DNA from: an uncultured Candidatus Saccharibacteria bacterium | GTDB lineage: Bacteria > Patescibacteriota > Saccharimonadia > Saccharimonadales > Saccharimonadaceae | Direction: 5' to 3' | Assembly (NCBI GenBank): GCA_938017675.1 | Contig: CALIJB010000001.1 | Coordinates: 1-19,815, forward strand | Length of the DNA: 19,815 bases | In this document: positions 6,237 through 13,643 of the stretch, piece by piece | Position numbering within the stretch: position 1 is the stretch's first letter | Layout of the letters: every line of letters begins with the position of its first letter | Notes under the pieces: generated by a model | Database searches by the model: none | Told to the model about the DNA's origin: nothing | Seen by the model: only the letters and a program-made list of their open reading frames with translations | Translations under genes and position numbers: made by a program

Positions 6237-9068
6237 TTATAACAGCTTCTGTAAGTATTTCCCAGTTTGACTTTCTGGATTGTTTGCGACGTCTTCTGGT
6301 GTGCCAGCAGCAACCACTCTGCCGCCGCCTTGTCCACCCTCTGGACCCATATCAATAATCCAATCAGCGCATTTAATGACTTCCAGATTATGCTCAATGA
6401 TTATCATACTGTTGCCACCATCAACTAATTTTTGTAAAATCTCGAGCAATTTGCGCACATCAGCAGTATGCAAGCCAGTCGTTGGCTCGTCGAGTATATA
6501 AAGTGTTTTACCAGTCGAACGACGTGATAGCTCTGTTGCCAATTTAATGCGCTGCGCCTCACCGCCAGAGAACGTCGTCGCTGGCTGCCCAAGCTTCACA
6601 TAGCCCAAACCAACTTCGTTAATTGTCTCGAGCTTGCGGGAGATAGCTGGAATATTAGTAAAGAACTCGCAGGCTTGCTCGACCGTCATTTCTAGAATAT
6701 CACTAATGGTTTTGCCCTTATATTTAATCTCTAGCGCTTCGCGGTTGTAACGCTTGCCGTGACATTCTGGACACTGTATATAAACGTCCGGCAAAAAGTG
6801 CATTTCAATCTTTATCACACCGTCGCCTTGGCAATTCTCGCAGCGACCACCCTTGACATTGAAGCTAAAACGCCCTGCTTTGTAACCGCGAATATTAGCC
6901 TCAGGGGTATTAGCAAACAATTCGCGAATCTGTGTAAACACACCCGTATAAGTTGCTGGATTAGAACGCGGTGTACGACCTATCGCTGACTGATCAATGA
7001 CGATAGCTTTATCTAATTGCTTGACACCGTCAATTCTATCATGATCGCCGGACACAGTCTGCGCTCGATGTAGACGTGCCGTCAATTCGTTGGCTACAAT
7101 GTCATTGACTAGTGTCGATTTGCCGCTACCGCTAACGCCAGTCACTAATGTCATTACGCCCAACGGAAACTCGACATCAATATTTTTGAGGTTATTCTCC
7201 TTAGCACCGCGAACGACAAGTTTGCGATCTTTCTCGACCGCACGACGTTTCTTAGGCACCGATATCTTTCCTGCTCCAGATAAATATCGTCCGGTAATAC
7301 TGGCCGGATTCTGCGCCACCTCGGCTGGCGTGCCGGCAGCTACAATCTCGCCGCCATGCACGCCAGCACCTGGACCCACATCCACCAAAAAATCAGCTGC
7401 AGCGATCGTCTCTTCGTCATGTTCGACCACCAATACGGTATTGCCCAGATCGCGCAAATGCTTGAGCGTTTTGATCAATCGATCGTTGTCGCGCTGATGC
7501 AAGCCGATTGACGGTTCGTCTAACACATATAGCACCCCTTGCAGCCCAGAGCCAATCTGTGTCGCTAGACGAATCCGTTGTGCCTCACCGCCGCTCAGAG
7601 TGTTAGCAGCTCGCCCCAGTTCTAGATAATTCAACCCTACGTTATTCATAAATCCCAGACGAGCGTTAATCTCTTTAATCACTAGCTTGACGATCTTCAT
7701 TTCGTTATCATCAAATTTCAGCTGGCTAAAGACGTCTAAGGCGTTCTCGACATCTAAATTACAAATATCCATAATTGACAAGCCGCTAACCGTCACTGCT
7801 AAGACTACCGGCTTGAGGCGAGCGCCTTTGCAGGCTGTGCATTTGCGTTCACGCATAAATCGCTCAATATCTTTGCGCATGAAGTCGCTATCAGTTTCGC
7901 GGTGACGACGCTCGAGATTTGGGATAATCCCTTCAAATGTTGAATCATAGTGCCGGCCATTACCTAGCTCAACACGATATTTTTGTTCGCCTGTACCATA
8001 CATCAATAATTTCTGCACATCGTCGCTTAGTTCGCGCACTGGTACGTGTAGACTAAAACCATGTTCAGCCGCTACCGCTTCAAGCCGTTTCATATACCAA
8101 GCATCAACACTGAAACGATTAAACGGACGAATTGCACCTTCGGCAATCGTCAAATTTTTGTTAAAAACCAAGCTAGGATCAATCTCCATTCGTGTACCCA
8201 GCCCCGTACATACCGGACAAGCACCTTGCGGCGCGTTAAAACTGAATAACCGCGGCTCCAATTCAGGAATCTCCTCGCCCGGGTGATCCACACAGGCATA
8301 GCGTTGGCTATAAGTCAAAATCTCGCCGCTATCCGCATCCAACACTTGGACTATGCCGCCAGCCAATTCTAATGATTGTTCTACTGATTGCGATACACGC
8401 GAAATCATGTCTGGACGCATCACCAAGCGGTCTACGACCAGTTCAATGTCGTGCTTATAGTTTTTTTGTAATTCTGGAAACTCATCTAGTGCATAAATTA
8501 CGCCGTCCACTCGCGCTCGAGCAAAGCCGCTGCGCATATACTGTTCAGGAATATGCTGAAACTCGCCTTTTTTCTGACTGACAATCGGCGCCAGGATCAT
8601 TAATTTCGCGCCTTCAGGCAATTTCATGATTTCATCAATAATTGATTGTGCTGTTCGTCGTTGTACCGGCTTGCCGCAGCGCTTACCATCTGGCAAAAGT
8701 GCTGGACAATGAGGTACGCCAACACGCGCGAACAACAAGCGTAAATAGTCGTAAACTTCTGTTACCGTGGCAACCGTTGAACGCGGATTACGGCTGGTTG
8801 ATTTTTGATCTATTGAAATTGCCGGGCTCAGTCCATCAATTGAGTCGACATCTGGTTTGTCCATGATGCCCAAGAATTGTCGCGCATAACTGCTCAAGCT
8901 TTCAACATAGCGCCGTTGCCCTTCGGCATAGATAGTATCGAAAACCAGGCTTGATTTGCCGCTGCCGCTAAGTCCTGTTACCACCACAAACTTATCGCGT
9001 GGAATTTCCAAACTCACATTTTTTAAGTTATTCTGGCGTGCACCGGTGATCTTGATACTATCTGACAT
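6237..9068 (-). CDS. uvrA: UvrABC excision nuclease subunit A
   Basis: Full-length UvrA, 943 aa (E. coli 940), the damage-recognition ATPase of nucleotide excision repair, which loads UvrB. Two ABC ATPase halves are intact: Walker A GLSGSGKSS at 32-40 and GVSGSGKST in the second half, and signatures LSGGEAQRIRLAT and FSGGEAQRIKLAT, each followed by LDEP. The C-terminal zinc finger is complete: CENC, 19 residues, CPEC. CPVC and CTAC occur in the first half. No uvrB or uvrC is in the window. The ATG at 9068 has no Shine-Dalgarno; a TGC-TAAAAT promoter ends 8 nt upstream. An inverted repeat (9091-9111) over the -35 area may be an operator. Confidence 0.98.
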   Translation of the reverse strand: MSDSIKITGARQNNLKNVSLEIPRDKFVVVTGLSGSGKSSLVFDTIYAEGQRRYVESLSSYARQFLGIMDKPDVDSIDGLSPAISIDQKSTSRNPRSTVATVTEVYDYLRLLFARVGVPHCPALLPDGKRCGKPVQRRTAQSIIDEIMKLPEGAKLMILAPIVSQKKGEFQHIPEQYMRSGFARARVDGVIYALDEFPELQKNYKHDIELVVDRLVMRPDMISRVSQSVEQSLELAGGIVQVLDADSGEILTYSQRYACVDHPGEEIPELEPRLFSFNAPQGACPVCTGLGTRMEIDPSLVFNKNLTIAEGAIRPFNRFSVDAWYMKRLEAVAAEHGFSLHVPVRELSDDVQKLLMYGTGEQKYRVELGNGRHYDSTFEGIIPNLERRHRETDSDFMRKDIERFMRERKCTACKGARLKPVVLAVTVSGLSIMDICNLDVENALDVFSQLKFDDNEMKIVKLVIKEINARLGFMNNVGLNYLELGRAANTLSGGEAQRIRLATQIGSGLQGVLYVLDEPSIGLHQRDNDRLIKTLKHLRDLGNTVLVVEHDEETIAAADFLVDVGPGAGVHGGEIVAAGTPAEVAQNPASITGRYLSGAGKISVPKKRRAVEKDRKLVVRGAKENNLKNIDVEFPLGVMTLVTGVSGSGKSTLVNDIVANELTARLHRAQTVSGDHDRIDGVKQLDKAIVIDQSAIGRTPRSNPATYTGVFTQIRELFANTPEANIRGYKAGRFSFNVKGGRCENCQGDGVIKIEMHFLPDVYIQCPECHGKRYNREALEIKYKGKTISDILEMTVEQACEFFTNIPAISRKLETINEVGLGYVKLGQPATTFSGGEAQRIKLATELSRRSTGKTLYILDEPTTGLHTADVRKLLEILQKLVDGGNSMIIIEHNLEVIKCADWIIDMGPEGGQGGGRVVAAGTPEDVANNPESQTGKYLQKLL

Positions 9069-9076
9069 GACTACTT

Positions 9077-9085
9077 ATTTTAGCA
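9077..9085 (-). promoter_or_regulatory. Extended -10 promoter of uvrA
   Basis: TGC-TAAAAT on the minus strand (-10 at 9077-9082), 8 nt before the ATG at 9068. The transcript should be leaderless or nearly so. The -35 region is poor and is overlapped by the inverted repeat at 9091-9111. Confidence 0.6.
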
Positions 9086-9090
9086 TTTTT

Positions 9091-9111
9091 CGGTAAAAAA
9101 ATCCATTACCG
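9091..9111. promoter_or_regulatory. Inverted repeat over the uvrA -35 region, candidate operator
   Basis: CGGTAA (9091-9096) and TTACCG (9106-9111) form a perfect 6-9-6 inverted repeat just upstream of the uvrA -10. Position and symmetry suit a repressor site. It matches neither the E. coli nor the Bacillus LexA box. Confidence 0.45.
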
Positions 9112-9201
9112 CAAAACATCTGTGCACGTATTACACTTTAAATATCATCCAAATAAACTAAAACTGTATCGTGCTTATCGTTGCACATACTATAGTATGT
9201 T

Positions 9202-9210
9202 TGCTATAGT
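9202..9210 (+). promoter_or_regulatory. Extended -10 promoter of the 86-aa gene
   Basis: TGC-TATAGT (-10 at 9205-9210), 8 nt before the ATG at 9219. TTGCAC at 9181-9186 is 18 bp upstream, a partial -35. No Shine-Dalgarno, so the mRNA should be leaderless or nearly so. Confidence 0.55.
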
Positions 9211-9218
9211 ATAGTCAA

Positions 9219-9479
9219 ATGAGAGCATTAGTTGAACTATTCGCTGTCCTCAGCATCAAGATTCGTGTTGTATTGGCGTGCCTTATCGGTGTACCTCTAT
9301 TTTTGCTGCGCCACGACATTTACGATTCGCTAATGAATTTCGTACTAGTCGGCGCTATACCTGGTACGCACATATCAGTACCATACTGGGTTATGTTATT
9401 GCTATACGCAATGATAGTCATAAACATATTCACCTACATAGAAAATACTATTCAACGTCCGTTGCCTCCAAAAGAATAA
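9219..9479 (+). CDS. Small membrane protein with two predicted helices (86 aa)
   Basis: No family recognised. Two hydrophobic segments are visible, about residues 9-30 and 55-74, separated by a short loop, with a charged C-terminus (IQRPLPPKE). The start is supported by the promoter 8 nt upstream. The gene stands alone, divergent from uvrA and convergent with the exonuclease gene, with only about 20 bp to that gene's stop. Another frame over the same bases also encodes a 74-aa ORF, but it lacks membrane character and a fitting start. Confidence 0.65.
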   Translation: MRALVELFAVLSIKIRVVLACLIGVPLFLLRHDIYDSLMNFVLVGAIPGTHISVPYWVMLLLYAMIVINIFTYIENTIQRPLPPKE

Positions 9480-9498
9480 CAGCCGGCACGCGAAAGAT

Positions 9499-10914
9499 CT
9501 AATCGCTAGCTGGTAATGTAGACTCAGCCCACAATTGCAATTCTTGCAAAATAAACTGCTGCTCGTCGGTCGCTGTCGGCGCTAAACGATGCAAAGCTGT
9601 CATAAACCCTGGTAATTGCGCCTGCAAGCGCTGAGCTCGCCAGGTTTCCCACTGCGCCAGATCATCTTCGCTGAGCGAACGCGGAAAGTTGCGCGCTTTG
9701 TAGTGCAGTAGTAGTGGCGCCAACCGCTCGTCCTGGAACTCTGGGTGAAAATCGGCCAGCTCACGCTCATCAGCATTACGCACCGCCTCAACTCGCAAGC
9801 GGTCACGGTCATTCAAAAAGCCATCATACAATTGCGCTTCTGGATCGGGCAGTTTTTTGAAGGCTGGCTTGTTTTCAAAAATAGTCCGTAATTTTTCGGC
9901 AAAGTCCGGGTGATTCAGTAAAATATTTTGATGTTTCTGCACTGTCTTTAGATCAAGCGAAATCTTCTGCCAGCCATCGCCTTGTTCTAACACACCCAGC
10001 GGCGCCACCGCCGGACAGCGATTGTACTGCAACTCTTTGACTGGTAATTTAACGAAATCTTCGGCCTGGTGCTCTTCCCACGAAGCAAAGATTTTCTTCG
10101 ATAATTCTTCAGTACTCAGCTCAACAAACGGCGTCGGATCATAGCGCAGATCATAGACAACCACGCCGCCGTTTCGACTGGTTGTCAGCGGAAAGGCTAC
10201 CGTGGTTTTGGCAAATTCTTTATCGTAGCGCCCGCTGGCATAGACAAACGGTTTCTTGTCATCTACATTAACCAGTTGCTGGACTACTTTTTTGTCACGC
10301 ATTTTTAGTAAATAGTCATACAGCTGCGGCTGCTTTTGCTTAATCAATTTCGTCACGGCAATCAGCGCCGTCACGTCCGCCAAAGCGTCATGAGCATTTT
10401 CATGCGCAATACCATTAGCGCTGGTGATCAGCTCCAGGCGGTTGCTAGGCTCACCTTTAGCATCAAGCGGCCAATTGATTCCTTCCGGCCTGAGCGCCCG
10501 CGTCAATCGCACCACATCCAGCAAATCCCAACGCGAGCGACCGTCTTTCCAGCCCCACTCGTACGGATCATGAAAATTACGCCACAACAAATGGCGAATA
10601 AATTCGTCGTCAAACCGAATGTTATTAAAACCAACCGCAACGGTCTCAGGCGTAAAAATTTCCTCACTCAGCATCCGTGCAAACTGTGCCTCAGTGTAGC
10701 CTTCCTCGACCGTTTTTTGCGGCGTGATGCCAGTCACCATCAGCGCATCAGGGCTCGGCAGTGTGTCATCATTCAGCGTCACCAATAGATTATACGGCTC
10801 ACCAATCGGCTCAAGGTTCATATCCGTCCGCTGCCCGGCAAACTGCATGATTCGGTCTTGCCGCGGATTTAATCCGCTGGTTTCCAGGTCGTAGAAGAAA
10901 AATGTCTGTGCCAT
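9499..10914 (-). CDS. sbcB: Exodeoxyribonuclease I (ExoI/SbcB homologue)
   Basis: A 471-aa homologue of E. coli ExoI (475 aa), a 3'-5' single-strand DNA exonuclease used in mismatch repair and recombination. The DEDDh active site is complete: D9 and E11 in FYDLETSG, D102 in RFDDE, H175 and D180 in HDALADV. Each is exactly six residues below its E. coli counterpart (D15, E17, D108, H181, D186), and long blocks such as SRWDLLDVVR and LRPEGINWP match closely. The SH3-like and C-terminal helical domains are present (QLYDGF, KARNFP). The gene has its own leaderless promoter in the 38-bp gap after obgE. ExoI is best known from Gammaproteobacteria, so lateral origin is possible. No sbcCD or recombinase genes are adjacent. 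Confidence 0.95.
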   Translation of the reverse strand: MAQTFFFYDLETSGLNPRQDRIMQFAGQRTDMNLEPIGEPYNLLVTLNDDTLPSPDALMVTGITPQKTVEEGYTEAQFARMLSEEIFTPETVAVGFNNIRFDDEFIRHLLWRNFHDPYEWGWKDGRSRWDLLDVVRLTRALRPEGINWPLDAKGEPSNRLELITSANGIAHENAHDALADVTALIAVTKLIKQKQPQLYDYLLKMRDKKVVQQLVNVDDKKPFVYASGRYDKEFAKTTVAFPLTTSRNGGVVVYDLRYDPTPFVELSTEELSKKIFASWEEHQAEDFVKLPVKELQYNRCPAVAPLGVLEQGDGWQKISLDLKTVQKHQNILLNHPDFAEKLRTIFENKPAFKKLPDPEAQLYDGFLNDRDRLRVEAVRNADERELADFHPEFQDERLAPLLLHYKARNFPRSLSEDDLAQWETWRAQRLQAQLPGFMTALHRLAPTATDEQQFILQELQLWAESTLPASD

Positions 10915-10920
10915 ACCTAT

Positions 10921-10929
10921 AGTATAGCA
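10921..10929 (-). promoter_or_regulatory. Extended -10 promoter of sbcB
   Basis: TGC-TATACT on the minus strand (-10 at 10921-10926), 6 nt before the ATG at 10914. TTGGGT 18 bp upstream could be the -35 and lies just past the obgE stop. Confidence 0.6.
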
Positions 10930-10952
10930 AAGCTACGAGATGACACCCAAAT

Positions 10953-12257
10953 CTACTGCTCAACCAGCGTAAATGGCGTCGATTCGCCAATCTGCACCAA
11001 GCTATCACCAGTAGCACCTTGGCGCATTAGCTCGTGCGCTATACCATAACGACGCATGATATCGCGTAAACGATTGACGCTTTCAAACTGATCAAAATTG
11101 GTGCGACAAGCAAATTTTTCTATCTTGCCGCCAAACACGCGGTAGATTTGCTTATCAGCATCGTATGAAACTTCCCAACTGCTCGAGATCGTCTCGTTGC
11201 CACTGAGAGTGATTGTCTCAAGTTTATCGTTATTCAAATCGTCAGTCTGCTTCTGCTCATTCTCAGCTGCGCGCATTGCTACAACTTGCACCTGCAGAGC
11301 TCTCAGTACATCAATTACGCCTTTATGCGATACCGAGGAAATAGCGAAAACCTGCGTGTCCTCACTAGTGACAGCTCTTAAGGTGTCAATTTGCATTTGA
11401 ATGATATCCTGATCTAATCCTTCGCATTTAGTTAGGGCTACTATCTCGGGACGCGACGCCAGTTCAGTGCTGTACTTTTTGAGTTCGCGGCGAATCGCCA
11501 GGTAGCGTTCAGCTACGTCGTTACTATAAGCGTCCACCAAATGTAGCAGTACGGCAGTCCTCTCAACGTGCCGCAAAAAGGCATCACCCAGTCCTTTACC
11601 ATCGCTAGCCCCTTCAATCAACCCTGGAATATCAGCAATTAAAAGCGAACTGTCATCGACATCAGCTACACCGAGATTCGGCGTCAACGTTGTGAACTCA
11701 TAATCTGCAATTTCAGGGCGAGCATTTGACACCACGCTCAAAAAGGTTGACTTACCGGCATTAGGAAAACCCACCAAACCGACATCAGCCAATAATTTCA
11801 GTTCCAATTCTGCCTCGAACGATTCGCCAAGTTCGCCCACCTCTGCCATGCGCGGCGTTTGACGGACACTCGACTTAAAGTGAGCATTGCCGAAACCGCC
11901 ATCGCCACCCTTAGCAATAACAGCTTTTTGATTTGGTTTAGATAAATCAGCGACGATTTTACCATCACGCTTGACTATGGTACCAACTGGCACTTTAATG
12001 ACTAAATCCTTGCCAGCGCGGCCTGCCATTTTTTTCTTGGCGCCCGAGACACCATTTTCGGCCTTTAGTTCGGGTTTGTAACGAAAATTTAATAACGTAT
12101 TAAGCTGTTCCGTCGCCAAAAACACAACATTACCGCCGCGACCACCATCGCCGCCATCCGGACCGCCTTTATCAACGTAAATCTCGTGGCGAAAACTGAC
12201 CGCGCCGTCGCCGCCGCGGCCCGCCTGGACTGAAACTTTAGCTGTATCAACAAACAT
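10953..12257 (-). CDS. obgE: Ribosome-assembly GTPase Obg/CgtA
   Basis: A 434-aa Obg GTPase that binds the 50S subunit during assembly. The glycine-rich Obg fold covers 1-157, the GTPase domain about 158-330 (G1 GFPNAGKST 163-171, G2 FTTLTPNLG 188-196, G3 DIPGLIEGA 209-217), and the C-terminal OCT domain about 358-430. The G4 motif, normally NKxD, reads TKCE (276-279), and the following G5 reads ISS rather than ISA; both contact the guanine base, so nucleotide specificity may be altered or conserved differently in this lineage. The ATG at 12257 has no Shine-Dalgarno; TATAAT ends 8 nt upstream. The upstream LysM gene's terminator hairpin abuts this promoter. Confidence 0.96.
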   Translation of the reverse strand: MFVDTAKVSVQAGRGGDGAVSFRHEIYVDKGGPDGGDGGRGGNVVFLATEQLNTLLNFRYKPELKAENGVSGAKKKMAGRAGKDLVIKVPVGTIVKRDGKIVADLSKPNQKAVIAKGGDGGFGNAHFKSSVRQTPRMAEVGELGESFEAELELKLLADVGLVGFPNAGKSTFLSVVSNARPEIADYEFTTLTPNLGVADVDDSSLLIADIPGLIEGASDGKGLGDAFLRHVERTAVLLHLVDAYSNDVAERYLAIRRELKKYSTELASRPEIVALTKCEGLDQDIIQMQIDTLRAVTSEDTQVFAISSVSHKGVIDVLRALQVQVVAMRAAENEQKQTDDLNNDKLETITLSGNETISSSWEVSYDADKQIYRVFGGKIEKFACRTNFDQFESVNRLRDIMRRYGIAHELMRQGATGDSLVQIGESTPFTLVEQ

Positions 12258-12265
12258 ACAGACAC

Positions 12266-12271
12266 ATTATA
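12266..12271 (-). promoter_or_regulatory. Promoter -10 of obgE
   Basis: TATAAT on the minus strand, 8 nt before the obgE ATG. The -35 zone falls inside the terminator hairpin at 12277-12302 and has no good hexamer. Confidence 0.55.
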
Positions 12272-12273
12272 CC

Positions 12274-12302
12274 AAAAACACCTCCGATTTGACAGAGGTG
12301 TT
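12274..12302 (-). terminator. Terminator of the LysM-CHAP gene
   Basis: An 8-bp perfect stem AACACCTC/GAGGTGTT with a 10-nt loop, followed on the minus strand by a T-run. It starts about 20 nt after the LysM-CHAP stop (12322) and ends 2 nt before the obgE -10. Confidence 0.75.
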
Positions 12303-12321
12303 AATTAGTTTTGTAAAATAC

Positions 12322-13524
12322 TTAGTGAATATACCTATAGTAACCGCTAGTGGCCTCGCCCCAGGAAATCTGGCCATGACCAACGCGATTGAAGCCGCCG
12401 CCAAAGCGATAACCGTTCATCTCGCTAATTGTGATTGATACGCCCGGATTAACGCTCTCGACAATCGCCACATGGCCGTATCCGCCGCCGTTTTGCATTA
12501 TTGCGCCAGGCGCCGGCGTACCATTAACTGCCAATCCAGCCGCTGCTGCCGCATAAGCCCAAGTACTAGCATTACCCCAGAAGCTACCGACTGGACGTCC
12601 TAGCTGCATTCGGCGTTCGTAAGCATACCAAGTACAGTTCCCCCATGCATATTTGTTACCGGCAGAGATAACCCCATTGTAATTGCTTCCATAACCGCCC
12701 AGGCCCGACCCATACCCATAAGCGCTGCGCCGATTACTAGCCGCGGCACGAGGAGCCACATATCCTGGACGTTCATTTTCTGGCAAAGCACCGCCAGGAA
12801 CAATAATGTTCCTACCTTCAGTTAGCGAACCAGTGAGCTCTAGGTCATTATACGACACCACATCAGCCTTATTACCGCCATACTTGGCAACAATACTATC
12901 AACAGAGTCACCCGCCTTAACGGTATGCTGAACACCATCAACTGGCAGAATTGTTAAAGTAGTATTTGGCTCCAGCGCATCAGACGATAGATTATTGGCC
13001 CAAGCTATAGTCTCTTTCTTGAGTCCATATTTGCTGGCTACTGCATCAACTGTATCGCCAGCCTTGGTGGTATAAGTAGTAGCCGCCCGCGAATTAGCTG
13101 TCGGCTGGACAATCTGCGGCTTACTAATCGCATTACTGGAGGTCTGTGACATTACCGTTTCAATAGTCAGCGTCTGAGAAAGCGTCGCTACGTTAGCGCT
13201 AACCGGCATGCTGGTAGTGTCTGCTAGCGACGAAGCTATGTTCGTAGCGACAACCGGGTCTACCGTACTAGCGGAAGTTGCAGCTGCTACAGTATTTTTA
13301 GTGCTTGAGGTAGAGGCATTAGCCAGCGGCGTATTATTACTACCTTCCTGAACGCCGACTGGACGTTGTCCGATAGCAATTAGCGTTGCTATGAATAGAA
13401 AAACGCCGACATACGATACTACGGAAGTCCAAGAAACACCACCACGCCTTTTAGTTTTGCTAGAATGAGCCTTTGCGCTCGGTACAAAATTAGTTTTAAC
13501 TCGATTTGGTTGCGTACTAATAAT
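12322..13524 (-). CDS. Membrane-anchored LysM-CHAP peptidoglycan hydrolase
   Basis: From the first ATG (13209) the protein is 295 aa: two LysM wall-binding repeats (about 45-90 and 93-138), a Gly/Ser/Tyr-rich linker, and a CHAP domain (about 185-295) with catalytic Cys in GNCTWYAYE and His in GHVAIVE. CHAP enzymes cut peptide bonds or the amide in peptidoglycan. That version has no export signal. The frame stays open for 105 more codons, adding a basic N-terminus, a membrane helix (SVVSYVGVFLFIATLIAIG, about 34-52) and a Ser/Thr/Ala-rich stalk, which an exported enzyme needs. No ATG, GTG or TTG lies in that extension. AGGAGA precedes two in-frame ATT codons (13522-13524, 13519-13521), so I place the start there (about 400 aa). 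A +1 frameshift from the leader ORF or a one-base sequence error are alternatives. Confidence 0.78.
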   Translation of the reverse strand: MISTQPNRVKTNFVPSAKAHSSKTKRRGGVSWTSVVSYVGVFLFIATLIAIGQRPVGVQEGSNNTPLANASTSSTKNTVAAATSASTVDPVVATNIASSLADTTSMPVSANVATLSQTLTIETVMSQTSSNAISKPQIVQPTANSRAATTYTTKAGDTVDAVASKYGLKKETIAWANNLSSDALEPNTTLTILPVDGVQHTVKAGDSVDSIVAKYGGNKADVVSYNDLELTGSLTEGRNIIVPGGALPENERPGYVAPRAAASNRRSAYGYGSGLGGYGSNYNGVISAGNKYAWGNCTWYAYERRMQLGRPVGSFWGNASTWAYAAAAAGLAVNGTPAPGAIMQNGGGYGHVAIVESVNPGVSITISEMNGYRFGGGFNRVGHGQISWGEATSGYYRYIH

Positions 13525-13531
13525 GGTTCTC

Positions 13532-13576
13532 CTAGAAAATCATATTATGAGCACGATAGATCTGGCAATAATTCAT
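13532..13576 (-). CDS. Possible 14-codon leader ORF before the LysM-CHAP gene
   Basis: ATG at 13576 has an AGGA Shine-Dalgarno 6 nt upstream and encodes MNYCQIYRAHNMIF, then TAG. The stop shares bases with the AGGAG that precedes the proposed ATT start of the hydrolase, so ribosomes ending here would be placed for reinitiation. It could also be the true N-terminus of the hydrolase if one base is missing from the sequence. No recognisable product. Confidence 0.35.
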   Translation of the reverse strand: MNYCQIYRAHNMIF

Positions 13577-13609
13577 AATTGTTCCTGCAAGTCCTCGTGT
13601 ATACTCTAT

Positions 13610-13618
13610 ATTATAGCA
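13610..13618 (-). promoter_or_regulatory. Extended -10 promoter of the LysM-CHAP gene
   Basis: TGC-TATAAT on the minus strand (-10 at 13610-13615), right after the mltG stop at 13644. Transcription from about 13603 gives a leader of about 80 nt holding the short ORF. Readthrough from mltG is also possible, as no terminator separates them. Confidence 0.6.
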
Positions 13619-13643
13619 AATCACTAGCGTTAATGTCAATACT

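Noticed and set aside
13532..13575. Reading the two upstream in-frame TGA codons as sense to extend the LysM-CHAP gene further
   Set aside because: All other genes are intact under the standard code with no in-frame TGA, so recoding is not supported.
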